Below are positions 36,227 through 45,097 of a stretch of 64,000 nucleotides of DNA, piece by piece. The position numbers were made by a program, and so were the translations under genes. Below the pieces are notes generated by a model. It made no database searches, was not told the origin of the DNA, and saw only the letters and a program-made list of their open reading frames with translations. The stretch is from Micromonospora endolithica (GTDB lineage: Bacteria > Actinomycetota > Actinomycetes > Mycobacteriales > Micromonosporaceae), in contig NZ_RBAK01000005.1 of assembly GCF_003626595.1 (NCBI RefSeq), positions 248,001 to 312,000 on the forward strand, in the 5' to 3' direction. Every line of letters starts with the position of its first letter. Position 1 is the stretch's first letter.

Positions 36227-36775
36227 ATGGGGACGCTGAAGACCGAACCCGCCCGCGCCCGGCTCGACCTGCTGGCCCCGCCGGTCGCCGCCGCGCTCGC
36301 GCAGTGGCCCGCTGACGCCCCGGTCGACGTGGACGACGTGCTGGTCGCGCCGATCGACGCCGACCTGGCCGACACGGCCGCCTTCTGTGCCGCGTACGAC
36401 GTGGGGTTGGACGTTTCGGCCAACTGCGTGGTGGTGGCCGGCAAGCGGGAGGGCGCCGTGCGGTACGCCGCCTGCATCGTCCTCGCGACCACCCGCGCCG
36501 ACGTGAACGGCGTGGTCCGTCGGGAGCTGGACGTACGCAAGGCGAGCTTCGCGCCGATGGCGGAGGCGGTCGAGCTGACCGGCATGGAGTACGGCGGCAT
36601 CACCCCGATCGGACTGCCGGAGCAGTGGCCGATCCTGGTGGACTCGCGGGTGATCGCCGCCCCGCACGTGATCATCGGTTCCGGCGTACGGCACAGCAAG
36701 ATCGCGATTCCGGGTCCGGCGCTCGGCGCGCTGCCCGGCGCGCGGGTCCTGGAGGGCCTGGCCCGGCCGGCCTAG
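36227..36775 (+). CDS. YbaK/EbsC-family aminoacyl-tRNA deacylase
   Basis: A 182-aa YbaK/ProX-like trans-editing protein, which hydrolyses mischarged tRNAs. Family features: ANCVVVAGKREGAVRYAACI (conserved Lys), the RADVNGVVRRELDVRKASFA block, YGGITPIGLP, and a GSGVRHSKIAIPG end. ATG 36227 follows a GTG at 36224 that could also serve. The specific tRNA is not predictable. A parS-like site lies in the convergent gap after it. Confidence 0.85.
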   Translation: MGTLKTEPARARLDLLAPPVAAALAQWPADAPVDVDDVLVAPIDADLADTAAFCAAYDVGLDVSANCVVVAGKREGAVRYAACIVLATTRADVNGVVRRELDVRKASFAPMAEAVELTGMEYGGITPIGLPEQWPILVDSRVIAAPHVIIGSGVRHSKIAIPGPALGALPGARVLEGLARPA

Positions 36776-36795
36776 GTCGTCATCGATGTCGATGT

Positions 36796-36811
36796 CGTTG
36801 CACGTGAAACA
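36796..36811. promoter_or_regulatory. parS: parS-like centromere site
   Basis: CGTTGCACGTGAAACA matches the ParB-binding consensus TGTTTCACGTGAAACA at 14 of 16 positions, with a perfect right half-site. It lies in a convergent intergenic gap about 30 kb from oriC, where actinobacteria cluster parS sites. Confidence 0.65.
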
Positions 36812-36826
36812 TCACCCGCGTCGATG

Positions 36827-37462
36827 TCAGTGCGTCTCGGACTCGCGGCGGTGCACTTCGGTGAGTGCCGCGAGCAGGGTCTCCGGCTCCTGGGCGCCGG
36901 TGACCGCGTACTTGCCGGCGAGCACGAAGGTCGGCACGCTCGTCACGCCGAGCTGCCGGGCGGCGGCCAGCTCCGCGCGGACCTCGGCCACCCGCTCGTC
37001 GGAGTCGAGAAATCGGCGGGCCGACGCCGCGTCCAGGCCGACCTCGCCGGCGAGTCCGGCGAGCGCGTCCCGGGAGCCGACGTCGACCCCGTCGGTGAAG
37101 TAGGCCCGGTAGAGGACGTCCACCAGGTCGGCGGCCCGGCCCTGGTCGGTCGCCCAGGAGACGAGTCGGTGCGCGTCGAAGGTGTTGGCCGCGACGGCCC
37201 GGTCGAAGTCGAGCTTCAGACCGACTCCGGCAGCCACGTCGCTGACCTGCCCGAACATCTGCCGGGCCCGGTCCCGACCGCCGAACTTGTCGGCCATCGC
37301 CTCGATCAGTGGGCGGGGCTCGGACACCGGCGACGGGTCGAGCTGGAAGGGACGGTAACGGATGGTGACATCACCGTCGTACGACTCCAGCGCCTGCTCC
37401 AGCCGACGCTTGCCGATGTAGCACCAGGGGCAGACCACGTCGGCGTAGATCTCGATCTCCAT
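36827..37462 (-). CDS. DsbA-family oxidoreductase (FrnE-like)
   Basis: A 211-aa thioredoxin-fold protein of the FrnE/2-hydroxychromene-2-carboxylate isomerase type. It begins MEIEIYADVVCPWCYIGKRR with the CPWC redox motif at about 11-14, and has the helical insertion and the cis-Pro region GVTSVPTFVLAGKYAV. No signal peptide, so cytoplasmic. ATG 37462 is preceded by an A/G-rich run. It follows sufE by 20 bp on the same strand. Likely a disulfide or glutathione-like redox enzyme; substrate unknown. Confidence 0.88.
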   Translation of the reverse strand: MEIEIYADVVCPWCYIGKRRLEQALESYDGDVTIRYRPFQLDPSPVSEPRPLIEAMADKFGGRDRARQMFGQVSDVAAGVGLKLDFDRAVAANTFDAHRLVSWATDQGRAADLVDVLYRAYFTDGVDVGSRDALAGLAGEVGLDAASARRFLDSDERVAEVRAELAAARQLGVTSVPTFVLAGKYAVTGAQEPETLLAALTEVHRRESETH

Positions 37463-37482
37463 GACCGGTGACAACCCCCTGG

Positions 37483-37914
37483 TCAGCTGATCTGTTCCCG
37501 GACCTGCCGCTTCAGCCGGCCCAGGATCGCGGTGCCGCCGCGCACCCGGAGCGGGGAGATCGCCTGGGCCAGCCCCATCCGCTGGTAGAGGTCGTCCGGG
37601 ACGGCGAGCACCTGCTCCGGTGACGCACCGTCCAGCCCTTCGGCGAGGATGCCCGCGAACGCGCGGGTGGTCGGCGCCTCGGGCGGGCAGTCGAACAGCG
37701 TCTCCACCGTCTTCTCCGGGGTCACCCGGGCGCGCAGGAAGAACGACGTCTGGCACTCGGGCACCTGTTCCATGCCCTCCCGGCCGGCGTGCTCGGCCGG
37801 GAGGGGCGGGATGACGTCCGCGTACTCCAGCAGCATCTCCAGCACCACGTCGCGGGGCGCGGCGGCGAACTCGTCGACGATCTCGGCCAGGCGGGTCGGC
37901 ATCTCGGGCATCAC
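37483..37914 (-). CDS. sufE: SufE-family sulfur acceptor
   Basis: A 143-aa SufE protein that takes persulfide sulfur from cysteine desulfurase. The conserved Cys lies in VPECQTSFFLRARV, followed by DCPPEAPTTRAFAGIL. The family C-terminal segment is present around GLAQAISPLRVRG. GTG 37914, with an in-frame ATG one codon later. In mycobacteria sufE follows a rhodanese gene; here the sseA-type rhodanese is 10 kb away. Confidence 0.9.
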   Translation of the reverse strand: MMPEMPTRLAEIVDEFAAAPRDVVLEMLLEYADVIPPLPAEHAGREGMEQVPECQTSFFLRARVTPEKTVETLFDCPPEAPTTRAFAGILAEGLDGASPEQVLAVPDDLYQRMGLAQAISPLRVRGGTAILGRLKRQVREQIS

Positions 37915-37950
37915 GCCAGGCTACCGCCGGCCGGTCCGACCCGGCTCGGG

Positions 37951-38009
37951 GTGTTAAGAAGGGGCCCTTCCTCTACCGTAGGCGTTAAGAAGGGGCCCTT
38001 CCTTACACC
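37951..38009. repeat. GGGGCCC repeat family, copy C
   Basis: Two direct GTTAAGAAGGGGCCCTTCCT units separated by CTACCGTAGGC, then TACACC. Lies between sufE and the CBS gene and touches the CBS stop codon. Confidence 0.95.
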
Positions 38010-38435
38010 TCACACGGTGGGGGCCTGCTCGCTGATCTCGCTCAGGGCCGACTGGGGGTCCAGCTGCATGGCGAGGTCGCCGAGGGAGACGATGCCGACC
38101 AGCTTCCGGTCGCTGTCGCAGACCAGCACCCGGCGTACGCCCCGCTCGCGCATCAGCGACGCCGCCTCCTGCGCGGTGCAGTGCTGCTCGATCATGACCA
38201 CCTCACGGGTGACGATCGAACCGATCGTGGTGGTGCCCGGGTCGCTGCGTTCGGCCACCGCGCGGACCACGATGTCCCGGTCGGTGAGCATGCCGGCGAG
38301 GGTGGCGCCCTCGGTGACGACCACGTCGCCGATGTCCGCCTCTTTCATCACCCGCGCCGCCTCGTCCAGCGGCGTCTCCGCCGACAGATAGATGACCTGC
38401 TTGGTCATCACGTCACTGACCCGGTAACCGGTCAT
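38010..38435 (-). CDS. CBS-domain-pair protein
   Basis: A 141-aa protein with two CBS motifs (YRVSDVMTKQVIYLSAETPL ... LAGMLTDRDIVVRAV; then LMRERGVRRVLVCDSDRKLV and GIVSLGDLAMQ). Similar layout to 28439-28858 but on the other strand. ATG 38435. Probably a nucleotide-sensing regulatory module; partner unknown. Confidence 0.9.
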   Translation of the reverse strand: MTGYRVSDVMTKQVIYLSAETPLDEAARVMKEADIGDVVVTEGATLAGMLTDRDIVVRAVAERSDPGTTTIGSIVTREVVMIEQHCTAQEAASLMRERGVRRVLVCDSDRKLVGIVSLGDLAMQLDPQSALSEISEQAPTV

Positions 38436-38482
38436 GAGAGTCCTCCGTGTCGCATTGCACCCGATCGGGATGCGTTACCCCG

Positions 38483-40255
38483 TCACGTAGTCACTACACC
38501 ACGTCGGGCGTTCGTCACATCGACCAGATGTTCCACCAGACCGTCGACCGGCACCTCCAGCCGTTCGTCGGTGGCCCGGTCACGCAGTTCCGCGTACCCC
38601 TCGGCGAGACGGCGGCCGACCACGACGGCGCGCGGGATGCCGATCAGCTCGGCGTCGGTGAACTTCACCCCGGCCGAGACTCCGGTGCGGTCGTCGACCA
38701 GCACGCGCAGCCCGGCGGCGGCGAGGCGTCCGCCGAGCTCCAGCGCCGCGTCGAGCTGCGGGCCCTTCCCGGCGGCGATCAGGTGTACGTCGCAGGGGGC
38801 GACCGCCGCCGGCCACACCAGTCCCCGCTGGTCGTGGTGCTGTTCGGCGATGGCCGCGACCGCCCGGGACACGCCGATGCCGTAGCAGCCCATGGTGGGC
38901 CGGACCGGTTTGCCCCGCGGGCCGAGCACGTCGACGGTGAACGCGTCGGTGTAGCGGCGGCCGAGCTGGAAGATGTGCCCGATCTCGATGCCCCGCCGCG
39001 TGGTCAGCTCGCCGGCGTGGCAGGCCGGGCAGGGGTCGCCGGGGCGGACCTCGGCCGCCTCGATGGTGCCGTCGGGGGTGAAGTCCCGCCCGCACACCAC
39101 GTCGGTCGCGTGTCGGCCCGGTTCGTTGGCGCCGGTCAGCCACGCGGTGCCGGGCGCCACCCGGGGATCGACCAGGTAGCGCACGCCGAGCTTGGCCAGG
39201 ATCTGCGGACCGAGGTAGCCGCGGACCAGTTCCGGGTGGGCGTCCCAGGCGTCGAAGACCGCCACGCTCGACGGGGCGAGTGCCGCCGCCACCCGCTTCA
39301 GGTCCACCTCCCGGTCCCCCGGCAACCCGACCACCAGTAGTTCCGGCTGCTCCGCGCCGGGCCGGCGGACGGCCAGCACCACGTTCTTCAGGGTGTCGGC
39401 GGCGGTCCAGTCGGCCCGACCGGCGAGGCGGCGGGCGTTGGCCAGGTCGACCAGGGACGCGATGGTCGGCGTCTCCGGGGTGTCGTGCACCTCGGCGGCC
39501 GGCGGCGCGTCGGGATCGGAGGCCGCCGGGGCGGGGGTGGTCACCGCCTCGGTGTTCGCCGCGTAGTCGCAGGCGGTGCAGCCGACGTAGGTGTCCTCGC
39601 CGACCTCGGCGGCGGCCAGGAACTCCTCCGACGCCGAGCCGCCCATCGCACCGGACACGGCGTGCACGACGGTGTGCTCCAGGCCGAGCCGCGTGAAGAT
39701 CCGTTGGTACGCCGCGCGGTGTCGGTCGTACGCCGCCGCCAGACCCGACTCGTCCAGGTCGAACGAGTAGGCGTCCTTCATCAGGAACTCACGTCCGCGT
39801 AGCAGGCCGGCGCGGGGGCGGGCCTCGTCGCGGAACTTGGTCTGAATCTGGAAGAGGGTCACCGGGAAGTCCCGGTAGGACGTGACGAGGTCCTTGACCA
39901 GAAGCGCCGCCAACTCCTCGTGGGTGGGGGCGAGCAGGTGCTCCGCGCCGCGCCGGTCGGCGAGGGTGAAGATGTCGTCGCCGTACTCCGTCCACCGCCC
40001 GCTGGTCCGGTAGGGCTCCGCCGGCAGCAGCGCCGGGAAGTGCACCTCCTGGTCGCCGATCGCGGTCATCTCCTGCCGGATCACCTCGGTGACCCGGTCC
40101 AGCACCAGTTTGCCCAGCGGCAGCCAGGTGTAGCCGCCCGGTGCGGCCCGCCGGACGTAGCCGGCGCGGAGCAGCAGCCGGTGGCTCGGCACCTCCGCGT
40201 CGGCCGGGTCCTCGCGCAGGGTGCGGAGCAGCAGGGTCGACATGCGCAACAGCAT
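38483..40255 (-). CDS. proS: prolyl-tRNA synthetase (bacterial type, with editing insertion)
   Basis: A 590-aa class II synthetase charging tRNA-Pro. Motif 1 region is [20 protein letters not shown], motif 2 [20 protein letters not shown], and motif 3 [17 protein letters not shown]. The insertion domain between motifs 2 and 3 (about 220-390, beginning [14 protein letters not shown]) is the Ala-Pro editing domain. The anticodon-binding domain is C-terminal. ATG 40255 ([10 protein letters not shown]); the alternative ATG is at 40243. Confidence 0.96.
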   Translation of the reverse strand: MLLRMSTLLLRTLREDPADAEVPSHRLLLRAGYVRRAAPGGYTWLPLGKLVLDRVTEVIRQEMTAIGDQEVHFPALLPAEPYRTSGRWTEYGDDIFTLADRRGAEHLLAPTHEELAALLVKDLVTSYRDFPVTLFQIQTKFRDEARPRAGLLRGREFLMKDAYSFDLDESGLAAAYDRHRAAYQRIFTRLGLEHTVVHAVSGAMGGSASEEFLAAAEVGEDTYVGCTACDYAANTEAVTTPAPAASDPDAPPAAEVHDTPETPTIASLVDLANARRLAGRADWTAADTLKNVVLAVRRPGAEQPELLVVGLPGDREVDLKRVAAALAPSSVAVFDAWDAHPELVRGYLGPQILAKLGVRYLVDPRVAPGTAWLTGANEPGRHATDVVCGRDFTPDGTIEAAEVRPGDPCPACHAGELTTRRGIEIGHIFQLGRRYTDAFTVDVLGPRGKPVRPTMGCYGIGVSRAVAAIAEQHHDQRGLVWPAAVAPCDVHLIAAGKGPQLDAALELGGRLAAAGLRVLVDDRTGVSAGVKFTDAELIGIPRAVVVGRRLAEGYAELRDRATDERLEVPVDGLVEHLVDVTNARRGVVTT

Positions 40256-40395
40256 TGCCGCAGCGTACGGCGATGGCCTGACCCCGGCGATCCGTTTAGC
40301 GTGCGGGCCGTCCGGCCCTGCCCGCGCGGTCGCCGGGTGCCAGGGACCGCGACCCCGGCGGCCGTCACCGGCCGCCGGGGTCCCTCCGATCAGGA

Positions 40396-40473
40396 CTACG
40401 AGGTCCGGCGCCGGTAGAGCAGGAGCAGGGCCGCGCCGACGGTGACCGCGACGGTGCCGAGACCCGTCAGTAC
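40396..40473 (-). other. out-of-frame sortase-anchor tail of the ice-binding-like gene
   Basis: Read in a shifted frame, 25 codons from 40473 give [20 protein letters not shown] then RRRTS and a TAG (40396-40398). This is a normal hydrophobic helix and basic tail of an LPxTG sorting signal. Confidence 0.75.
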
Positions 40474-41477
40474 GGCACCAGCGTCCCACCACCGCTCTCA
40501 CCGGTGACCGGCAGCGCGGTACGGGTCGGCTTACCGGTGGGGGTGCCGGTGGGCTGACCGGTCGGCGTGCCGGTGGGCTGACCGGTGGGGGTGCCGGTGG
40601 GCTGACCGGTCGGCGTGCCGGTCGGCGTGCCGGTGGGTGTGCCGGTCGGCGTTCCCGTCGGCGTTCCCGTCGGCGTGACGGTGGGTTGCCCGGTCGGCGT
40701 TCCGGTCGGGGTCGTGGTGGGGGTGCCGGTCGGTTGCAGGCAGACCGGGGCGTTGATGGTGTTGTTGTCGAGGGTGACCGCACCGGTACGGGCCAGCGCC
40801 CGGCCCTGGAGGGTCGCGCCGGTGTTCATGGTGATCGAGGCCAGGGCCAGGATGTTGCCCACGAACCGGGTGCCCGTGCCGATGGTGGCCGAGCTGCCCA
40901 CCTGCCAGTAGACGTTGCACGGCGAGGCGCCGTTGATGAACACGACGCTGCTGTTCGAGGCGGTGACCAGGGTGGAGTCGATCTGGAAGATGAACACCGC
41001 CGCCGGGTTGTTCTGCGAGTTCAGCGTCAGCGTGCCGGTCAGCTGGGCGGCGCCGATCCGGTAGACGCCCGGGACTAGCGTGGTGCCGCCGAGTTCCGCC
41101 GGGAGGACGGTGAACGGGGTCCGCCCGGCGGCGTCGTTGTAGGCGGTGGTCAGGTCGTTCTTCGCCTGGAGCGCGACCGCGTCGGCCAGGTGGATCTCGC
41201 CGGCGACGGTGCCCGGCGGGAAGCCCGTGGCGGTGTTGCCGGGGCTGACGCCGAGACTCTGCGCCAGGAAGCTCGGACCGGTGTTGGTCACGGTGGAGCC
41301 GGCCAGCACGGAGAAGTTCGCGGCCGTGCCCAGGCCGACCGGGGCCGGTTGCGCGCTGGCGCCGGTACCACTGACGATCAGCACGGCGGCGGCCGTACCG
41401 GCGGCGAAGATGGCCGCGAGCGCCGGTGTGACCAGCCGCCGGCGGCCACGACGATGACGAACGGGAATGACAGTCAC
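40467..41477 (-). CDS. DUF3494 ice-binding-like secreted protein with frameshifted LPxTG anchor
   Basis: A 336-aa protein. A signal peptide (basic [20 protein letters not shown] to ASA) is followed by a DUF3494 ice-binding-like beta-helix domain ([20 protein letters not shown] ... [15 protein letters not shown] ... [18 protein letters not shown] ... [17 protein letters not shown]). A Pro-Thr-Gly stalk comes next, then [10 protein letters not shown] and a stop. The expected membrane helix and Arg tail exist in another frame ([20 protein letters not shown] then RRRTS, stop at 40396). GTG 41477 follows GAGAGGG; longer starts exist at 41492 and 41588. DUF3494 proteins bind ice or act in adhesion; the role here is unknown. 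Confidence 0.85.
   Translation of the reverse strand: MTVIPVRHRRGRRRLVTPALAAIFAAGTAAAVLIVSGTGASAQPAPVGLGTAANFSVLAGSTVTNTGPSFLAQSLGVSPGNTATGFPPGTVAGEIHLADAVALQAKNDLTTAYNDAAGRTPFTVLPAELGGTTLVPGVYRIGAAQLTGTLTLNSQNNPAAVFIFQIDSTLVTASNSSVVFINGASPCNVYWQVGSSATIGTGTRFVGNILALASITMNTGATLQGRALARTGAVTLDNNTINAPVCLQPTGTPTTTPTGTPTGQPTVTPTGTPTGTPTGTPTGTPTGTPTGQPTGTPTGQPTGTPTGQPTGTPTGKPTRTALPVTGESGGGTLVPY
40534..40735 (-). repeat. tandem coding repeat for PTG-rich stalk
   Basis: About 16 units of 12 bp encoding PTGT/PTGQ tetrapeptides in alternating GTPTGQPT blocks. High DNA identity between units favours slippage and length variation. Confidence 0.9.
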
Positions 41478-41684
41478 GATGTGCCCTCTCATGGCGTGCC
41501 TGGGCGGCGCCGCGACGACAGCGGCCCCGTCCAGGTCACACATGTCCAGATATAGGTAATCGGACTTTTGCACATATACCAACATCAAATGGTGTGAAAG
41601 AAATTTCGCACCTACGCCGAGGACCCCGAGCGACCGAGGTGCGCCCCGCGTGTCACCGGTCGGGCGACGGGGTATCGGGCCGGC

Positions 41685-41942
41685 ATGTCCATCGCAGACG
41701 GTTCCGACCGGCAGGCGCCGGCCGGGGTACGCAAGGAGCCGGCGCGGTCGTGGGGTGCCGGGCGGCCGGCACTGGCCATCGCCCTCGGCCTACTGGTGGG
41801 CGCGTTGTTCGGCGCCTTCGTCTACTCTTCCGGCCTGGGCCGGTCCAGTTCCTTCGGCGCGGGATCCGTTCCGCTCGCGGTCCTGGCCGGGCTGGCGGTG
41901 ACGGCCGGAACGGCCTGGACGATGTTCCGCAAGGGCTGGTAG
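41685..41942 (+). CDS. small two-pass membrane protein
   Basis: An 85-aa protein with a basic N-terminus and two hydrophobic segments (ALAIALGLLVGALFGAFVYS; VPLAVLAGLAVTAGTAWTMF) ending in RKGW. It begins MSIADGSDRQAP. It overlaps or abuts the next gene. Unknown function. Confidence 0.65.
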   Translation: MSIADGSDRQAPAGVRKEPARSWGAGRPALAIALGLLVGALFGAFVYSSGLGRSSSFGAGSVPLAVLAGLAVTAGTAWTMFRKGW

Positions 41943-41968
41943 TGCCGCCCGTGGCGAGGGAGAGTGCC

Positions 41969-42478
41969 GTGATCCTGCGCGATGTCGAACCCGGTGACGT
42001 CGGCGCGTACGTCCGGATGCGCTGTGACCCGGTGATGATGGCCGAGCTGGGCGGACCGCTGCCCGAGGAGGGCATGGCAGCGAAGGTGCGGCGGGACGTC
42101 GACAGCGCGGCGGCGGGCGACGAATGGATCAAGATGATCGTGCCCGACGCCGCCGATCCCGCCGTCGTGGCGGGCACCGTGACGATCTGGGCGTACGAGC
42201 ACGACGGCGAGCCGGTCTCCGAGATCGGCTGGATGGTGCTGCCGGAGTTCCAGGGGCGCGGACTGGGCAAGCGAGCCGTCCGGGCGCTGCTCGAACAGGC
42301 ACGTGACGAGAACCGCTGGGGGCGGGTGCACGCCTACCCCGGCGTGACGAACGCCGCCTCCAACGGGATCTGCCGCACGCTGGGCTTCACGCTCGTCGGC
42401 GAACAGGATTTTCCCTTCGCCGGCCACGTCCTCCGGGTGAACCACTGGGCGATCGACCCGCGACGCGACCTGCGCTGA
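41969..42478 (+). CDS. GNAT-family N-acetyltransferase
   Basis: A 169-aa acetyl-CoA-dependent transferase. N-terminal strand VILRDVEPGDVGAYVRMRCD, then the acetyl-CoA-binding motif A IGWMVLPEFQGRGLGKRAVR, and motif B with NAASNGICRTLGFTLVGEQDF. GTG 41969 is chosen since GAGGGAGAG precedes it; GTG 41942, overlapping the preceding stop, is a longer alternative. Substrate unknown; the RimJ/RimL-like layout would allow an amine or a protein N-terminus. Confidence 0.85.
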   Translation: MILRDVEPGDVGAYVRMRCDPVMMAELGGPLPEEGMAAKVRRDVDSAAAGDEWIKMIVPDAADPAVVAGTVTIWAYEHDGEPVSEIGWMVLPEFQGRGLGKRAVRALLEQARDENRWGRVHAYPGVTNAASNGICRTLGFTLVGEQDFPFAGHVLRVNHWAIDPRRDLR

Positions 42479-42490
42479 ACCGCGGCGCGA

Positions 42491-42565
42491 GATCCACTCG
42501 GCTTCCCTGATATCGGGGTGTCCGGCCGGCTTGGTCACCCCGATATCAGGGAAGCCGAGTCGATC
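42491..42565. repeat. 75-bp palindrome (GATC-ended family)
   Basis: Arm 1 (42491-42520) starts GATCCACTCGGCTTCCCTGA and continues TATCGGGGTG. Arm 2 (42536-42565) is its reverse complement with one mismatch; the loop is 15 nt. It lies between a GNAT and a DUF397 gene (convergent), so it may terminate both. Confidence 0.9.
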
Positions 42566-42580
42566 AAGGGCGAAGTCCGG

Positions 42581-42763
42581 TCAGGACCGCTTGGCGTGGT
42601 CGACGAACGCGCGCCAGGCGCGCGGATCGAACGTGAGGGCCGGACCGGCCGGGTCCTTGCTGTCCCGGACGCCGACGACCCCGGCCAGATCGTCCGCCAC
42701 CTCGACGCACTCACCATTGCCGCTGCGCCGGGACTTGCGCCAGGTTGCGCCGCTCAGCTCCAT
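42581..42763 (-). CDS. DUF397 protein (XRE partner)
   Basis: A 60-aa DUF397 protein: MELSGATWRKSRRSGNGECV, EVADDLAGVVGVRDSKDP, then a TFDPRAWRAFV end. These small proteins pair with XRE regulators (WhiJ/AbaA-like clusters) in actinomycetes. The start overlaps the end of the XRE gene by 10 bp. Confidence 0.92.
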   Translation of the reverse strand: MELSGATWRKSRRSGNGECVEVADDLAGVVGVRDSKDPAGPALTFDPRAWRAFVDHAKRS

Positions 42764-43557
42764 GACGACACCACTTCCTTCATCAGCCGCGCCGACTGCC
42801 CCTGAGGCAGGGCCTCGCTGCGGACGCTCTCCCACCTCGCCAGCAGGATAGCGACCTCCTCATCCCGGTCGATGGTCGTGCCGCTCAACTGGCTCTCCAG
42901 ATGGCCGACCCAGCCACCGTCGCCGCCCCGGGCCAGCGTGAACGGGCCGGCCAGCCCGACATGCCCACTGCTGTCCACCGGAATGACGTGCACGCTGACG
43001 TGCGGTCGCTCGCTCCACTCGATCAGGTGGGCGATCTGCTGCGTCAGGATGCCCCGGAATCCCTCGTCCGCCCGGCGGAGGACCGCCTCCTCGACCACCG
43101 CCACGAACTTCGGTGGGTCGGGCCGAGCCAGGACCGACTGCCGGTCCATCCGGACGGCGAGCCGCTTCTCCACCTCGTCGTCACCGAGCATGTCGTCGGC
43201 CCGGATGACCGCCCGCGCGTAGTGCTCCGTCTGGAGCAGGCCGGGAATGAGCGTGGGGTGGTAGCAACGGAGCTGCCGGGCGTCCCGCTCCGCGTCGAGC
43301 CAGGGACGCAGCCAGCTCGGCTGGCCGTCGCGCTCGGCGAGTTTGAGTAGCGACATCAGCAGGCCGCCGGTGCCCAGCACCTCGTCGGCGCGGGCGAGGA
43401 AGAGCCGGTCGAGCGGCCGTTGGCCCAGTTCCACAGCCGACACCTGGGAACCCGAGTAGTGGACCAGCTTCCCGAACTCCTCCTGACTCAGCTCGGCGTT
43501 GAGTCGCAGCCGGCGTAGTTGGGCCCGGATCAGCGCCGAGGTCGGCTCACCTTCCAC
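42754..43557 (-). CDS. XRE-family regulator with DUF5753 domain (WhiJ-like)
   Basis: A 267-aa protein: HTH (LRLNAELSQEEFGKLVHYSG ... SAVELGQRP, about 16-50), then the DUF5753 ligand domain with YHPTLIPGLLQTEHYARAVI and the ERPHVSVHVIPVD segment. GTG 43557 fits. In Streptomyces, such regulators with a DUF397 gene control development or antibiotic production; the target here is unknown. Operon with the DUF397 gene. Confidence 0.9.
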   Translation of the reverse strand: MEGEPTSALIRAQLRRLRLNAELSQEEFGKLVHYSGSQVSAVELGQRPLDRLFLARADEVLGTGGLLMSLLKLAERDGQPSWLRPWLDAERDARQLRCYHPTLIPGLLQTEHYARAVIRADDMLGDDEVEKRLAVRMDRQSVLARPDPPKFVAVVEEAVLRRADEGFRGILTQQIAHLIEWSERPHVSVHVIPVDSSGHVGLAGPFTLARGGDGGWVGHLESQLSGTTIDRDEEVAILLARWESVRSEALPQGQSARLMKEVVSSWS

Positions 43558-43817
43558 AGTTCCTCCACGATCGTCCCGGCTTCGGCGGGAGCGGCCCCCG
43601 CCGCCGTCGACGCCTCCCCACCGGCTCCCGCGCCGGCGTCGATGCCTTCCGACAGTAGTGGCGTCCTCAGCAGACTGTCACCTGGCGGCGCCGTCCCCCT
43701 CGGTGCCGCCGCGGGGCCGCCCGTGAATCCCCCCGGTGCAGGGGCGGCCCCGACCGACCGCGAAGGACCAGGACCGACACCAGGACCGGCGTCCTGGCAA
43801 CCCGACCGGAGGTCGAC

Positions 43818-44198
43818 GTGCGCGAGGAGATCCGCTGGTTCCCCGTACCGCGGCTCGGGCCGTACCCCGATCGACCCCGCGCCGGCCCCGCGGACCGCGC
43901 GCCGCACCTGCCGTTGCGGCCGCTGTGGCTGTGTCGGGCCTGCGGGCGGCCCTGGCCGTGCGGGACGGCCCGGCTGCTGCTCAAGGTCGAGTACGCCGAG
44001 CAGCGGGTCGAGCTGGCGATCTACCTGTCCGGGCTCTACCACGAGGCGAGCCACGACCTGTTCCGGTTGAACCCGGACGACGGCCCGACACCGCGTGAGC
44101 TGTTCGAGCGGTTCGTGGCCTGGGGTCCGTACCGCCGCCCGGCCGTCGACCCGCCCCCGGATCGCCGGGCCGAGGACCCGCCGCCGGAGCGCCGATGA
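43818..44198 (+). CDS. small conserved protein with Cys-rich motif
   Basis: A 126-aa protein beginning VREEIRWFPVPR, with PLWLCRACGRPWPCGTARLL (three cysteines, a possible zinc site) and a helix YLSGLYHEASHDLFRLNPDD. Similar proteins flank WhiJ-like loci in actinomycetes, sometimes labelled flavin reductase without support, as I recall. GTG 43818. Divergent from the XRE gene. Confidence 0.7.
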   Translation: MREEIRWFPVPRLGPYPDRPRAGPADRAPHLPLRPLWLCRACGRPWPCGTARLLLKVEYAEQRVELAIYLSGLYHEASHDLFRLNPDDGPTPRELFERFVAWGPYRRPAVDPPPDRRAEDPPPERR

Positions 44199-44262
44199 CC
44201 TCCGCCACGTTCCCCTACGCGCGGGCACACTCCCCGACGCCGCCGGTGCCAGACTGTTCCGG

Positions 44263-44318
44263 GTGTTAAGAAGGGGCCCTTCCTCTACCGCAGGCGTTAA
44301 AAGGGTGCCCTTCCTTAG
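44263..44318. repeat. GGGGCCC repeat family, copy D
   Basis: GTGTTAAGAAGGGGCCCTTC, then CTACCGCAGGCG, then a mutated second half GTTAAAAGGGTGCCCTTCCT TAGG. Its right end runs into the AGGAGG ribosome-binding site of the next gene. Confidence 0.92.
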
Positions 44319-44327
44319 GAGGGTTTG

Positions 44328-45095
44328 ATGCGTTGGCGTAGTTACGTGGCGGTGGGGGACAGCTTCACCGAGGGCATGGACGACGCGTACCCGGACGGCT
44401 CCTACCGGGGCTGGGCCGACCTGGTGGCGACCCGGCTCGCGGCCGGGGTGGGCCCGGACTTCCGGTACGCCAACCTCGCCATCCGGGGTCGACTCTTCCC
44501 GGGTGTGGTGGCCGAGCAGGTGCCGGCGGCGGTGGCGATGAAGCCGGACCTGATCAGCTTCGCGGCCGGCGGCAACGACGTGCTGCGCCGCTCGTTCGAC
44601 CCGGACGCCCTGGTCACCCGCTTCGACGACGTGGTGAAGCGGCTGCGCTCCGGCGGCGCGGACGTGGTCCTGTTCCGGTTCGCCGACGTGATGGCCCGGC
44701 TGCCCGGTCAACGCCTCGTCGCGCCCCGCATCGAGCTGCTCAACCAGGCGGTCGGCGAGACCGCCCAGCGGCACGGCGCGATCCTGGTGGACCTCTACGC
44801 CGACGACACCTTCCTGAACCCGATGCTGTGGAGCACCGACCGGCTGCACCTGTCCGCCGCCGGGCACCGGCGGGTCGCCGGGCAGGTGCTGACCGCGCTC
44901 GGGGTGGGCTGCGAGGACGACTGGCTGATGGTCCCGGAACGGCCGTTGCCGAAGCCGTGGCTGGCCGCCCGCACGGACGACCTGCGCTGGGCCGGCCGGC
45001 ACCTCGCCCCTTGGATCAAGCGACGGCTCACCGGCCGCTCCTCCGGCGACACGCTCACCGCGAAACGCCCCACCCTCACCCCGGTCTCCGACTGA
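44328..45095 (+). CDS. SGNH/GDSL-family hydrolase
   Basis: A 255-aa esterase/lipase-like protein. Block I GDSFTEGM (catalytic Ser), block III with AAGGNDVL (Asn), and block V near STDRLHLSAAGHRRVA (Asp/His). No signal peptide. ATG 44328 follows AGGAGGG, which is at the end of repeat copy D. Substrate unknown. Confidence 0.9.
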   Translation: MRWRSYVAVGDSFTEGMDDAYPDGSYRGWADLVATRLAAGVGPDFRYANLAIRGRLFPGVVAEQVPAAVAMKPDLISFAAGGNDVLRRSFDPDALVTRFDDVVKRLRSGGADVVLFRFADVMARLPGQRLVAPRIELLNQAVGETAQRHGAILVDLYADDTFLNPMLWSTDRLHLSAAGHRRVAGQVLTALGVGCEDDWLMVPERPLPKPWLAARTDDLRWAGRHLAPWIKRRLTGRSSGDTLTAKRPTLTPVSD

Positions 45096-45097
45096 CC

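Noticed and set aside
40534..40735. Regular short repeats that could look like a CRISPR array
   Set aside because: Units are 12 bp, in frame, encode PTG repeats and have no unique spacers or cas genes.
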